From: Nicotiana tabacum
Taxonomy: Eukaryota; Streptophyta; Magnoliopsida; Solanales; Solanaceae
DNA length: 64,000 nt
Direction of reading: 5' to 3'
Assembly (NCBI RefSeq): GCF_000715075.1
Contig: NC_134087.1
Location: 156,103,436 to 156,167,435 of the forward strand
Shown piece after piece: positions 1-14,105 of this stretch; position 1 is the first letter of the stretch, and every line of letters begins with the position of its first letter. Made by a program: the position numbers and the translations under genes. The notes under the pieces were generated by a model. It was not told where the DNA came from. It did not search any database and saw only the letters and a list, made by a program, of their open reading frames with translations.

Positions 1-1298
1 CCCTATGCGTGCACTACCAGTACCATACCTATGGTCCATGAGGTGTTGGACCTTTATTTGGGTGGTTCTAGACCATACTTAGGCTGCTCAGAAATGTCAA
101 AACTAGGTGACATACAAAAATATATTGAACTTCACATATAGGCAGTTAAGGCTCAAATTTGCCTCCGCACTTAAGAAACAAATGCACGCAAGACAAATGT
201 CTATCAGGAATTGGTAGACTTCAGAATCTTAAGCCTATAGACATGCTTTCTAGGCGATCAAAGTATGCATGCAATTCCAGATGTAAGGTATTGCTTATAG
301 ACAGAATTATGCAGGTATGACAAGCTAGTTATTGAAAGTTTTAAGTCACCATTCCTATATGTGTGATGCCTAGGTGATCGATGCAGTTGGGTATAACAGA
401 ATCTGCTGGGGAGAGTCCTAGAATTATCCAGATTTGCCCAACAGTGTCGCTCAGGAACAATGTTTAAGTAGTCTAATAGTAACCAATTAACAAGAAATTA
501 TTTCCTATAGGCATGATCTCTAATACTTGATTATTAGAACTCATTTTATATACTTAGTCCTATAAACAAGTTTTCTAGGGAAAAATGTGCTACAATAGCA
601 AATAAAGTGATCAAAATCCTGTAGGTATGATTTCTGGTGAATAACTGAAGTGAATTGAAGAAAAATTTATCAACACTCGTTCCTATAGGCAGGCTTCTAA
701 TGCATTTGAAAGTAGTCATGTAAATTGAAGAAGTGCTCACTTTTTATAGGCATGATGTCTATAAACACTTTTTGAACTCATGTTTAATGGTAGACAAGTA
801 GTGTGTGTGTGCTTCTTCTAATGTCATGATCTCTACACTGCACATATGATCGAACAACACATATAGCAAACATATTACCAATTCCTATAGGCATGCTATC
901 TACTCATTGCATGTAGGTATTAAATTTTAACCATTCCCTTTTTACTAATACCCCAGTTGTTTATATAGAAGGTAATTACAGGCCCAATAATGAGTGGGAA
1001 GTACGAATGTTATATAACAGCAAACAGGCCTACAGTAGGCCGAAATACAATATCTAAATACCCAACATAGAATGCCTTAATATCTCTTACATAGCATACC
1101 CAGGCATTCAACAAAAGTCACGTTCAACACACGACCCAAAGGTTCACAGAAGAGTCCAACCAAATTACTTAACCACAGCATCAAGTGTTGCACCACTTGG
1201 AACAACCAATATAGGTACACAATACATGATAGGGAAGTAGGATAGTAGTAACAACTTTGGAAGTTGAGGGAGGGACTAGGACCAAGCCCAAGTATGTC

Positions 1299-2326
1299 AG
1301 AGTTCACAAGGGCGTCAATTGGACCCCGAGCAGTGCTCACACTAGGGAGGAAACCAATAGAACCTAGATAGCCTTGGCTTTCAACCGGCTAAGAATGAGA
1401 ATTCAGAAAAGCAAAGTAGCAAGCAAGGAGAGTGGATAGTGATGGAGGGACAGAAATTAAGTAATATACCAAGTTGAGTATACAGAGCAACTAGTCAAGC
1501 AGGCTAGTAGGTCAAGCAAAGTATACATAGCAAAGTACCACATAGACAACCTTATATTGAAGGAATTAGGAGAAGAAATAGGTTTACAAGTATACATAAA
1601 TTGTCATGTACAGATGCATGGAGTTAAACTAGTTGAAATCTAAAGATCTCCATTAAGCTAAGTATACATCCTATAGCTGTGTTAATCAGTATTTAAATAT
1701 GATGGGACACACACATGGTGATAATAACTGAAAAGACAGGGTAGAAAATGAACCAAGGCATAATGGGGAAACATATTAGCATAGAAGCAAAGTTACAGTT
1801 GATAGAAAAATAGAGAGTTTATCTTAAAAATCAGGACAACAAGGAAACATGTATAGGGCAAATTTTAAAGTAGTATTCCATAGAGTTAGGGTGGTATCCA
1901 AAACAAAAATATGCAGAAATTTTATAACTAACAACATGGGAACACAGTAGTTAGACTCATATCGAAATGGACTTTCATTGAAGTTCAAAACCGGACATGC
2001 TCAGACGCTAAATGGTACATAACTCATTCCAGAAATCAAGAAATCACAGAAGTGCAAATTAAACAGTAAACTATCTCATGCATTCAATTATCACAGAATG
2101 ACAAAGATTATGGGGCATTATCATAATTAAATCATGCTCGTGTAATTCAAACACTTATAAGTATTCAGCAAGAAAGAAAGAAATTGAACATTGCAAAGGT
2201 TTAAAACACTAACCAGTAGCAGAATCAAAAGAGTAAAGAGTGTAATATCAAAAACCCCAGGTCTCTGACGCTTCAGAGTTCACAAGAGCCTCGAGAATGG
2301 GCTCCGAGCAATGCTTGCACCAGAGG
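1299..2326. repeat. Internal direct duplication inside LTR F
   Basis: A stretch beginning CAGAGTTCACAAG at 1299 recurs at 2274. After a similar gap each copy is followed by a CCGAGCARTGCT motif and a GGCTTTGGCTTT-like segment. The copies are about 975 bp apart and diverged. A related block occurs in the H LTR near 49440-49480 (a variant ending in CAGTGCTTACACC). This suggests the LTR grew by internal duplication. Confidence 0.5.
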
Positions 2327-3061
2327 AGATCGTTCAATGGCTTTGGCTTTTAGGAGGCTCAGAATTTAATAATTTTAAAGAGTGCTCGAGTGTAACAGTG
2401 AGTGAGTGAGTGAGAGAGGAGAGTAGTGAGAACAATAGTAGTGATTAGGCAATTCAAAGTCTGTTCAAGGGGATTTAGGGGAGAGGTTTATATAGTAGCA
2501 GATTTAACACATAAAATAAGAAGATACTGTAGATTAAACACATAATAAGGAAAATATAGCATGCGAGAATCAATTAGAATCAATTTAGGGCAAATAACAC
2601 ATAAAATAAGGAAATACAGTAGATTAACTACAAGAAAGGGAAGACTATCACATGCAATCGAGAATCAGTAATGGAAAAGGGGAAATCTCAAACCCTAGTT
2701 GGGACTAACAATCATGAATCGAACCAATAATGCAAGAATTGTTCATTATAGCATGTATATAGACGAAAGATTGTCCAGATCTTCACAGAATCAAAGTAAA
2801 TCGGTCCTGTTCTTGAGAAGTAGTTCTTGCCAAAAATAGGGCAAGAACTAAGTAATACCATAGACATGCGTATAATAACGGAGGATTACAAAATAGGTAA
2901 GTAAATCATGGATTGATTCCATGTTTTAGACGGATTTGGAGAGTTTTAGGAAGGCGGCTAGGTTTTTGCGGAGATAAAAGGAGAGTATACAGGGGTGGTG
3001 TCTTAGGGGTAATGTGGGTTAGGGTTTCTGGGTTGGATAATTAAAAGGGGGATTAATTGTG

Positions 3062-3088
3062 GGCTGTTGATCTCTTAAGATCAATGAC
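3062..3088. promoter_or_regulatory. Decayed promoter-proximal hairpin of LTR F
   Basis: Arms GGCTGTTGATC and GATCAATGACC flank a 5-base loop. The inner TTGATC/GATCAA pairs are intact and the outer pairs are partly mismatched. It matches the perfect hairpin at 51922-51948 of the H LTR. Confidence 0.5.
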
Positions 3089-3696
3089 CAGGATTAAAAA
3101 GGGCGGGGGCGGGTCGTTTGACACGGGTCGCGACCGAATTTTATTGGGGGGGGGGGGTGTTTGTTTTGGGCTTCTGATGAGTGAAGTAGAGTGGGCTAAA
3201 GATTTGGGCATAATTTGGTCTAGAAATAGCCTTATATTGGGCTATAAAATAAATATTCAAAATTATTTTTTAAAATAATTCACATAGGAGATTAATAAAC
3301 AATAAAAACACCATTTATGCAGTAAAATGATTTAGAATACTAGCTTGACATTATAAAAATATATAAAAAAAGTTTTTAACGCAAATAATACAATATAATG
3401 TAATTATGTATAGAATATAGGCTATTCTTTGCAAAATTATGTAAATAGCTTAAAAATACAAACGTAATTATATAAAATAAAGTAAAATATTATGAAGCAT
3501 ATATATGGATGCAGAATAATAATCTGGATGATTGAGTCATTACAAAAATAATCTAAAGGATAATTTATAAATATTGAATGATTTAAATGCAAGAAAGATT
3601 GATTTTGAAGTTTTAAAATTATAAAAATTATGGGAAAATGTTTTCAGAAATCTTGTAAATGAAATAATAGTGCAAAATGATTTATTAAAAGTATGT

Positions 3697-3716
3697 GTAT
3701 ATATATATATATATAT
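3697..3716. repeat. Short AT microsatellite
   Basis: A TA/AT run close to the right end of LTR F, absent from the corresponding place in both H LTRs. Confidence 0.9.
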
Positions 3717-3971
3717 TAAAAATTATGAGGGCAAAATTGGTATCAACATGCAAGATTGTTCGTACTTACATGACCTAAGCTATTTTATTCCAACCTTTAT
3801 GAATACAAAGTAATAAAGAAAAGGAAAATTCGAAAGCCAAAAGGGAAAATAAAGCCTTGTATATATTTACACGATAGTCTTTTACAGAAGCCAAAATGGC
3901 TGAATTCAAAAAAATTTACAATGGCCGAAATGGCCTAAAAAGATACAATAGAAAAGAATAAATATAAAGGC

Positions 3972-6502
3972 CTAAGCGGTCTGATCATCATCAGAGGCAA
4001 CATCTCTGCCATCAGGATCTTTCTCGCCATGAGACTCACTTAAACTATCTAAGTCTTCCTCGGGAAATGCCAGCTTTCGAGCCCTGGCTTCCTCTGCTTT
4101 GGCATTCTCGAGTTCAGCTAGTATATCAAAACCCTTAGCATGGACTCCCTCAAGGGTTTCCCTTCGAGTCTGCCACTTTGCATGGCCCACCATGCTTTTG
4201 GAATACACCTGGATGGCCTCGACAACGACCTTATATTGGACCACTTTAGCATCGACTTTGGTGTTGGCCACGACCTCCTCAAATTCTGACACCTCGAGCT
4301 CATTGCCAAAATTTGCTAATTGGTACTGAGGCTCCCCGATTTTCTTGGCCTATACCAAGGCCTCTTCTCTTGCAGCTCATAGCTGGATCTCGACCGACTC
4401 CAGTTGTGCTTGGGCAGCTTCCCTTTTCGAGGCTAGGATGTCCATTCTTCTTGAACTCCTCAACCTCAACTCTAATTGTAACTACTTGTTTTTGAAGCTC
4501 CCCGATTTGTTCAATCCTTTACAGAACCTGTAGAATCGGATTGTTAGTTATTATCTACAGTTCGTCTTCACTATTGTGAAGCATTCAGAATACCTACTTG
4601 GCCATCTCAGTATGCTCATCCCAAGCCGTTACTAAATCAGCCTGAAGCTTCTCACTAAGAAGCTTGTATGTGTCGTTTTTCTCAGTGATGTCCCAGACCT
4701 TGGCCTCATGATGAGTTAATTCCTCCTGATATCGGAGGAAAGCCTCCTGATACAGCACCAAAGCCTGCAAGAATAAGGGAAGATGTTATTTAACACTTTA
4801 AAAGTTAGAATATATGAAAAGAAAAGACACACAAACTTACCCAATTTAATATTTGTTGAGCTTCATTAAAAAGGTAGGCGGTTTCTACCTATCAATCACT
4901 GCCTGATCTTCTTCGGTCACCAAGCATCAAAGGTAACTAGCGACCCCCTAGGGGGCAGAGAAAACCCGTGCATCCTCCAAGATAGAAAAATCTATTGATC
5001 GTCTTCGGTCTGGATTGGCTCTTGGGGCCGGGAAGCAATCCACTAGTTTTGGGCTTGAAGAAGACCCGGTGACACCCGATGATGGCTCCTTCCTTGGCAC
5101 TAGCAGGTCACCGAGCCCCGTGACGTCTTCCAAAGCAGCGAAATCAACTCCATCCAATAAGCCATGGATATCGGTCGCCCTTTGAGGCTCCTCGTAAGAA
5201 CGATTTTCCAACATACTGGCTTTATGAATCATGCGTTCGAAATCTGAGGGGACCCGCTGATATCGATCGCTCCAAGTTCATCTCTCCGGGAACTTCCCGC
5301 AGCTCAAGAACAATCACCCCCCCATCTCTCTCTATCGACCCCCCTAGCTTGGGAAAGAATGGACATGACCCTTTCTGGCTCAGTAGATTGAGTCCGAGGA
5401 CATAGCACCGGTGTCTCCCCTGGGCTTACGCGATCTCTTCATCGGTTTTTTTCTTTTCTGAGCCCGGGGAACTCGGAGCCCCTTTCCTTTTCTTCTTTTT
5501 GGCCTGCTTGGGAGAAGGTGGTCGGGGAAGGACTTCTTCACCTCCAGATAGGGGCCTCATGGCAACATCCTTCCCGAGGCCTACAAAGAAGAAGCCCGAA
5601 CGATGACCGTTCTAAAAACGAAAATTACCATGATTGCAGGTCTCCCACCATCACTTCGATAACTCCATCCAAGTACACACTCGGAGTATGGTCTCAGCGA
5701 CACCAGGCCTTTGACGCTTGAGTTTGGTAATTATTTCCGGCACCTGAGCCATAGCTTCAACACCAAAAACATAGTCGAGGAAAGAAAATAAGAACTAAAA
5801 CAGCAAAATTTAACAATCAAGTAAAAGTACTACTCACAATTCGTGTTCCATTTCTTAGGAAACGACATGTCTTCAGCAGGGATCAGGTTCGAAGTCCTTA
5901 TTCGGACAAATCGGCCCTTCCAATATTGGTCAAGAGCTTCGTCTATGCACGAGAATGGGGCCTTGCTGGGCCGGCGAGCAAGCTTGATCAGCCCTACTTG
6001 ATAGAGTCGGGGACTGTAAAGGTGCATAAGATGATCGAGGATGAATGGACATCCCTCGATTTTGCTTACAAAGAATCAGAGAAGAATCTCTATTCTCCAA
6101 AATGAAGGATGGATCTGGCGAAGGTTCGCGTTGTACCTCTTGTAGAAGGCGACAATGACAGGGTCTAAGGGACCCAATGTGAAGGGGTAAGTGTAAACAC
6201 TTAGAAAATCCTCCACATGGGTAGTGATCGATTCCACAGGACCACCACATGTTTATCGACCCAGTTGCAATCCTCTTCAACTTTGGCAAGGAGGTCATTG
6301 GTAATTGTGCATATATATACCTCGAGACCAGTTCACATTGACCCGATACTAAGGAGGTCTTTTCAATCCTAAAATCAGCAACAGTAGGGCACCCTCCCGG
6401 AATGAAATCCTCAAGGGGATACACTTCCGCAACCCTGTCGCCGACGGGTTGTGATGAAGAGGAAGCCTCCTTTTGCGGTACAGTGTTAGAAGTTTTTGCC
6501 AT
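3972..6502 (-). pseudogene. Decayed antisense accessory ORF of element D (putative plant transposon protein)
   Basis: The start at 6502 gives MAKTSNTVPQKEASSSS, then a globular N-terminal domain (about 6400-5850) with CELVSRYI and VRIRTSNLIPAE motifs, seen also in the copies at 41950 and 44960. The frame breaks around 6300. A splice-donor-like GTGAGT at about 5842 (minus strand) follows KKWNTN, the same place where exon 1 appears to end in copy E. A basic linker follows, rich in KKKRK-like residues (about 5510-5450). The acidic C-terminus (4292-3972) reads EEARARKLAFPEED and ends DDDQTA. Function is unknown; such ORFs occur antisense in Tat elements. A TATA-like box lies about 150 bp upstream (6645-6660). 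Many stops and frameshifts make it inactive. Confidence 0.65.
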
Positions 6503-6644
6503 CGTAGAAGAAAAAGGAATTAGGATGGTATGCGATTTGCTAAAAGTTCAAGAAATTTGGGTGCAAGAATTGTGAAGCAAAGATATTTTTCAAGAGAAGC
6601 AAGAATGGGAGAAGCTTTGAACGTGAAGTCTGAAATAGAGGGAG

Positions 6645-6660
6645 GTTATAGTACTTATAG
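6645..6660 (-). promoter_or_regulatory. TATA-like box upstream of the D antisense ORF
   Basis: On the minus strand a TATAAGTACTATAACC stretch lies about 150 bp before the ATG at 6502. Copies E and E2 have TATA boxes at nearly the same distance (about 140 and 150 bp). Confidence 0.45.
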
Positions 6661-6877
6661 CTTGTCGGTGACGGTTCAGAACTCATGGTGGCCGACCAGC
6701 AACTGACATGCATTTAATACCCTGGTAACTGGACTGACGGGATGTTTCGAATTGTTGTTTACATCATGATCGGGTGTATCAGTGACGTTCGTCACTTATA
6801 TCATGGCTCATTGAGGCGGAGCTCAAAAATTCATATCATTTCTCATCATCTTCTTTTCGAGAAACTAGGGGATTACC

Positions 6878-7514
6878 TGTATACGGTCCAAACTGGGCTT
6901 GCCCTTCAAGACTAGAACATGATAGGCCAAGGTTAAGCTTCATGTTATATCAAACCATTGTGCAAAGTTAGATCGCCGAGCTCATGACCCAGAGACCGAT
7001 CAAGATCCAGATCGGCCGAGATCGTGACCGAGCAAGATAGAAATCGAGAAAGATCAAGGAGAGGTTACCGAGCCAAATAACCAATAGCCGAAATATCCGC
7101 AATCGGGCGAGGATCACGGTGGAAATTCCGGCACGTATCAAGAAGAGGCCGATTAATTCGCCAATCATGAAATCTCTTACCTCATATAGAATTGTATCAA
7201 GAGTAGGACTCCCCTATTATATAAAAGGTGTCTGATCATTTATAAAAGGCATCATATTCACATAATACAAAGCAATATACTGTCATTTTTCTAGCTTTCA
7301 TTACCTTGTTATTCTATTCATAAGCCAGTTGAAACATCTTTGGTTCAAGAGTGACTGAACTCGAGGGCCAAGGCTATTCAATTTGTGTGGTTTGCATTTA
7401 CTCTTTATCGTCAATCTCAATATTAATTTATTCTTCTTAATTTGTACCAAGTTATATCACGTGTCCTTAAAACTGCGTAATAAATTCAATTGTTATCCAC
7501 TTTTAGGGTAAACA
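6878..7514 (+). mobile_element. 3' LTR of element D
   Basis: Starts TGTATACGG directly after a purine-rich tract ending at 6877 and ends GGGTAAACA at 7514 (637 bp, TG...CA). It has a good TATA box (TATATAAAA, 7218-7226) in plus orientation, with a second TATAAAAGG-like run 20-30 bases later. The matching 5' LTR is outside the window, so the ends rest on terminal dinucleotides and the polypurine tract. Confidence 0.6.
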
Positions 7515-8341
7515 GAGAGAATATGAAAACAAATTTTAAATTTTGATTGTTAAATGAATTTCTATTCTTATAAATTGTGAATATATTATAGAAAAAAGGC
7601 AGTGCATGATTGGGTCACCAGTCCTTCCTTATTAATCACTTTGGATATCTCAAAAAGAGAAATAACAATATTATAAAATAATCAAATGGAGGTACATGAT
7701 TGGGTCTCCAGTCCATCCTTTATTTCACTTGCAAGAGTTTTTTTTTTTTCTTAGGAGATATTTATTTTTTCAAATTAGAATTTGGAAAAATGAAAAGTTA
7801 TCTATGAGAGTTTAAATAATCAACATTTGCCTTATCTTTCTCTTCTCCTAACTAGTCCTCTCTGGTTCCCATAGTCATAGGCAGACAGTCTTAATTGTAA
7901 TATTTTATAAGAGAGCAAGCACTAACGTAATACGGCTTTACCTTAACTAGTTCGCAAGCTCGTGCATTACAGATTATTTAGATGTTAAATTAATTTTTTG
8001 AATATCCTTCCCTGAAAAGTAACGTTAAGTACTACTATAACACTTTGAGATTCCTTAAAGACATGATATATGTAGAATCTAGATCAACTCAAAACCGTTA
8101 TCAGTATTTGTTAAGTGCAATCTTTTAGCTTAAGTTCATTGGCTAATAATGCGGGGTGTATTTTGCTTTAATTGAGTTAGAGACGGCATATAAGAACTAG
8201 AAAGCGCAGGAAAAAAGAGAGGAGGGAATTCACGCCGAATACAATTTATTTAATACTTATTTAAATGAGTTACAATTGCTTTTAGAATATTACATATAAT
8301 ATAATTTTTTACAAATCTACAACATTTCATATCCCTAATAT
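7515..8341. other. AT-rich spacer with a short direct repeat
   Basis: No ORF or gene signal. A 24-base segment containing CATGATTGGGTC and CCAGTCC occurs at about 7602-7625 and again at 7692-7715 with two or three differences, 90 bases apart. The last 5 bases (AATAT, 8337-8341) are the left target-site duplication of the copia element. Confidence 0.6.
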
Positions 8342-8677
8342 TGTTATGAAATATTTTGTAGTGGATGTCTATAACTCCTAAAGAAGTTACTCCTACTACT
8401 CTTCTCCATTAACCCCCACTATTCTTCACCATTATGGTTGTAACTCCCACAACTCTATAACCTCCTCCGTGATCTTCCCCTTGATCTCAATAGTTAATAC
8501 CATATTCATGAAATCCTTTTGTATTACCTTAATGTCATCCTATAAATAGAGAGTTTGGACATCACATTGTACACACTTGAATACATGGAAGAAATAAGAA
8601 TCTCTCATCTCTTGCTCCCCACATTCTTGTCTATTTTATTGTTTTACATAGTTATTTTGAGCTAAGTTTCTTAAATA
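8342..8677 (+). mobile_element. 5' LTR of copia element I
   Basis: Starts TGTTATGAAATATTTTG and ends CTTAAATA. It aligns along its length with 12798-13121. It contains a TATA-like CCTATAAATAGAGAG at about 8539, followed about 30 bases later by the CACATTGTACACACTTG block also present in the other LTR. Confidence 0.85.
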
Positions 8678-8692
8678 TGTTATCAACACGAG
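8678..8692 (+). other. Primer-binding site of copia element I (degenerate)
   Basis: TGTTATCAACACGAG directly after the 5' LTR. It resembles the initiator-methionine tRNA complement TGGTATCAGAGC at several positions but has mismatches. Confidence 0.5.
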
Positions 8693-9019
8693 GCTTTATC
8701 ATGATGGAAGTATAAAGAGCCGACAATCTTTAATCAATTTGGTTGAGCCAATTGAAACCTTGGCATTTCCATATGCCATATCAATATTCAGTTTTTATAG
8801 GGAGTATGGTTTTCAGATTACACATGAATTCCGTGTTTAACTCATGTTAAAATTTGGATTTGGCGCATTTTTTGTAATACATGACAATATAGTTTCATCT
8901 GTGCAGGAAATAAGACGGTTTCGTCCAAATTGGAAAATGGTGTCATCTCTCTAACTACACTTCTCTTATTCATTATTGAAAACGTGACACATGCTTTTGT
9001 TTATTTACATTACGTGCAG

Positions 9020-9200
9020 GGTTCAACAAAGCAGTATGAAGGCATTTTGCATTGTGTTAGCAATATTGCAAAAGAAGAAGGAGCCTCCACTCAAGAGAAT
9101 AGGGCCAAGAGTACTTTGGATAGGTATTGGAGGATCAATATTTTTTGGTGTTCTTGAAAGGGCAAAGCAACTAGTTGCTGCTAAAGACCGTATGGATTAA
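9020..9200 (+). pseudogene. Captured last exon of a mitochondrial-carrier gene (SAM carrier-like)
   Basis: The stretch begins right after a splice acceptor (ACGTGCAG at 9012-9019). In one frame it reads GSTKQYEGILHCVSNIAKEE; after a small deletion near 9088-9097 it shifts to IGPRVLWIGIGGSIFFGVLE and stops at 9198-9200. These are the last matrix loop and sixth transmembrane segment of a mitochondrial carrier. The IGPRVLWIGIGGSIFFGVLE block is what I know from plant S-adenosylmethionine carriers (SAMC). The normal protein imports SAM into plastids or mitochondria; this piece cannot. The retained acceptor and upstream intron-like sequence indicate a copy from genomic DNA, not from spliced mRNA. 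It lies between the copia 5' LTR and the pol remnants, where gag should be. Confidence 0.7.
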
Positions 9201-10930
<1,730 letters not shown>

Positions 10931-12600
10931 TGCCTCCAATTATAGCTAAACCATTGGTTATGAGATGTATTATTTAATATACAATAACACTTGTACGCAT
11001 CTAGCCAAGTTATGATAAATTCTCCCTATCACAATTGGTTTAGGGTTAGGAACCAAATAAGTTTTATCTAGAAATAAGATGTGCTATATGATTTAATTAT
11101 CCCACCACAATGCACAAAGATAGGTTCTCAAAGAAGGTTGGGATATGTGTTGGTGATCCCAACATTAGGGGGGAGAAAATGGGTAGCTGAAAAATAATAC
11201 GCGGAATGAATTATTATGAGCACATCTAGATCCTCATACAAGAAAATGTGAACTTGAAGTTCAAGTGATACTTCATTTGCAAAATATTACTAGCGTATTT
11301 GTTGACCCAAAGTTTAATGTCATATTTTAGCTGTTAATGCTCCAAATAGAATAAAGGCCATAATGGATAGAGTTTATGGCACACATGAAGTGTAATAAAC
11401 TAATCGGTTCCAAATATAAAACTCCTTGAAGAAGGAGAGGAGCAAATGTTCAAGATGGTCATAGTAAGGAGGCAAGTGCTTTATAAGAGCACCATGACAT
11501 AACACTTCATAAGACCTCATGGGAGAGGCTCAGGTACCTGAAAATAATGAGATAAAGAGATCTCAATAAGTTATGTCTTTATTGGGTAACGATGGAACCG
11601 ATATAAAATGATCATCAACGATATTGTTGATATGATGTAATGCTCAATATTATTAATATTGACGAGGATCTTGAGCTCAAATCTGTCATGGAATTTGGAC
11701 AGATAAATGATTGGCCAAATAAAAAATACGCAATGAAAATTGATTTCACCTGAAAATATGAAATTGGACGGATAGTCCATTGTGCAAAAGTGAAATGAAA
11801 AATCAAATCGATAGACATAAAGACGACTTGTTGCACACGATTTTTCGTAAATATCCTGGGATTAGTCACATGGAGACAGGTTCTCCTGCGGTGGATGAAA
11901 TTATTTTCAGGTTTTAAATGCGTATAAAGAAAATCCTTGAAGGATTTAATCTTTTCTGAAGCATATAGAGGTTCCCGAAAATTTTGTTAAATAAAGCTTT
12001 AGCAATCCATGTATGACATATATAACTTAATTTTGTGTCTTAGTGAACTGGGTGAACTTATGTTTCTTGCTAGAACCTCGAGTATAACGTTATACTAGCA
12101 AGATTGAACTTTAATTCGATATGGAGACATTGGAATGCAATTAGTAATATTTTACAAGAGAATCATTGATAGATTTGTTTAACCTAACAAATATTGTCAA
12201 AAGTTTTGTTGGTTACGTAAATTCGGGGCATTACACGAAGTTCATTCTTCGTACCAAGATACTAACATCTTATAAATTAAATGACTCAACATGAACGAGA
12301 CGTGTAATTTTTTTTTGAAGAGAAGATTCCAATAACATTGAAGATGGTGCTGCTTTCATAGCTCAATTGAAAGATCGATATATTGAAGAAGATAAAATAA
12401 AGCACATTTAGCCAAAGTTTCTTTGCAGAGACGATCCTCAACAGAATGATGAAATAGATGTTCAAGAAATTCATTCAAGTGATAATTTGGCGGAATAATT
12501 CACCAAGGCATTGCCGATCTCACGATTAGAGAAGTTGTTATACAAGCTTGGAATTTGTTGTGTCCGAGAAATAAAGTGATGTTTTCATCGGGGGAGGCAC
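10931..12600 (+). pseudogene. Copia pol remnants (integrase end, RT, RNase H)
   Basis: Fragments in several frames match Ty1/copia polyprotein order. Around 11110-11145 a QRRLGYVLV/GDP-like region corresponds to the end of integrase. Around 11850-11930 there is an RKYPGISHMETGSPAVDE-type RT start. The RNase H end at about 12337-12400 reads AAFIAQLKDRYIEEDKIKHI; further on are SSDNLAE, a stop, then FTKALPISRLEKLLYKLGI (about 12478-12555), the usual copia C-terminus. Stops and frameshifts occur throughout, and the RT active-site block is not recognisable. In the intact family this polyprotein reverse-transcribes and integrates the element. Confidence 0.7.
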
Positions 12601-12797
12601 ATACGCGTTGTACTCTTTTTCCCTTAGCTAAGGTTTTATACCACTGGGTTTTCCTAGCAAGGTTTTTAATGAGGCAGCAAACAATACGTATTACAAGATA
12701 TGTGTACTCTATTTCCTTCACTAAGATTTTTTCCCACTGGATTTTTTCTTAGTAAGGTTTTAACGAGGCACATTATCTATAGACATCCAAGGGGGAG

Positions 12798-13121
12798 TAT
12801 TAAGAAATATTTTGTAGTGGATGTGTATAACTCCTAAACAAGTTACTCCCACTACTCTTCTCTATTAACCCCCCACTATTTTTCACCATTACGGTTGTAA
12901 CTCCCACAACTCTATAACTTCCCCCATGATCTCAATTGTTAATACCATGTTTATGAAATCCTTTTCTATTACCCTAATGCCATCCTATAAATAGAGGGGT
13001 TTGGCATCACATTGTACACACTTGAATACATGTAAGAAATAAGAATATCTCATCTCTTGCTCCCCACATTCTTGTCTATTTTATTGTTTTATATAGTTAT
13101 TTTGAGCTAAATTTCTTAATA
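12798..13121 (+). mobile_element. 3' LTR of copia element I
   Basis: Starts TATTAAGAAATATTTTG right after the polypurine tract CCAAGGGGGAGT and ends TTTCTTAATA, followed by the AATAT duplication. The TG start and CA end are both mutated to TA. It carries the same CCTATAAATAGAG TATA block as the 5' LTR. Confidence 0.85.
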
Positions 13122-14105
13122 AATATATCTATTTTAATTGAGTTAGTATATTGACTCATCAACTAGATCGAGCAATATTCAACCAATTTCACACTTATCA
13201 CAACACACTCGTTCTTTTTAATATCCAGTTATCTCACCATACCATATTAAGAAATCAACCGACATTCTCTTCTGCAATTTCATGAGAATTGAAATTATTT
13301 TCTTTTTGCACTTCAATTTCATCTGCTCGTTTAAGCACTCAGATAAGTCACCCATACTACTTATATTTGAAAATAACTATTGTATCATCCATGTGTGATA
13401 ATCCGATATGTCATCTTATATTTTTAAACCTAATTCCGCACTTCAAAGCTTTAAATATCTTATTTTATTTTTCTTTAATTTGCGTGCACAGTTCGGACGT
13501 GTTGATGAAAAGCTTTTATGCTAAAAACTAATAAAAAAATAAAATTTTAGCTTTGAAATCCATTTGAGTTGACTTCAGTCAGCGTTTTGAGAAAACACAT
13601 CCTGATTCATGTTTTAACGGTCCCCGTGGGTCCGTACCGTGATTTGGGACTTGGGTGTACGCCTGGAATCGAATTCGAAAGTCCCTAGACTGAGTTATCG
13701 GACTTTGTAGACATTTGAAAGTTAAAGGCTTAATGAATTTGAAATGTTTGACCAATGGTTGGCTTTTTTAATATCAGGTCCATATTTTGGTTTCGGAACC
13801 CAGTATAGGTCCTATACCATATCAATGACATGTTTGTGAAATTTGATGAGAAACAGAGTTGGTTTGACATAATTCGAATATCCGATTGTGAAATTAGAAG
13901 TTTCAAAGTTTTCTTAAATATTTCAATTGATTTGGTGCTCAATTTGTAGTTTTAAGTGTTATTTTTATGATTTGATCGCGCGATCAAGTTCGTATGATAT
14001 TTTTAGACTTGTGTACATGTTTGATTTGGAGCATCGAGGGCCCGGGTGAGTTTCTGGTAGGCTACTGAGTGAAATTGGATTTAGAAATATTGCTGGTATT
14101 TCCAG

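Larger units (their letters stand above)
1..3748 (-). mobile_element. Element F: window-truncated long LTR (Tat-like family)
   Basis: Related to the LTRs of element H (47774-52530 and 59431-63984). It ends at 3748 with the same terminus (GGTATCAACA). In its first 900 bases it carries the same recurring CCTATAGGCATG motif, and near 3062-3088 a decayed copy of the same promoter-proximal hairpin. By analogy with H, whose pol is on the minus strand, this is minus-oriented. Sequence right of 3748 reads as element D, so F was probably inserted into D. The 5 bases after the LTR are TGCAA; the partner duplication would lie left of the window. No coding sequence is supported; short ORFs here are chance. 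It is much more diverged from H than the two H LTRs are from each other. Confidence 0.7.
3749..7514 (+). mobile_element. Element D: 3' part of a Tat-like retrotransposon with an antisense ORF
   Basis: The right end is an LTR (6878-7514) preceded by a purine-rich tract (AACTAGGGGATTACC), which places the element on the plus strand with this as its 3' LTR. The accessory ORF just left of it (6502 down to 3972) runs the opposite way. Antisense additional ORFs between pol and the 3' LTR are known from plant Tat-lineage elements such as Grande and RIRE2. The left part of the element is cut off by LTR F; gag and pol are not in the window. The lineage name is an inference from that layout. Confidence 0.6.
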
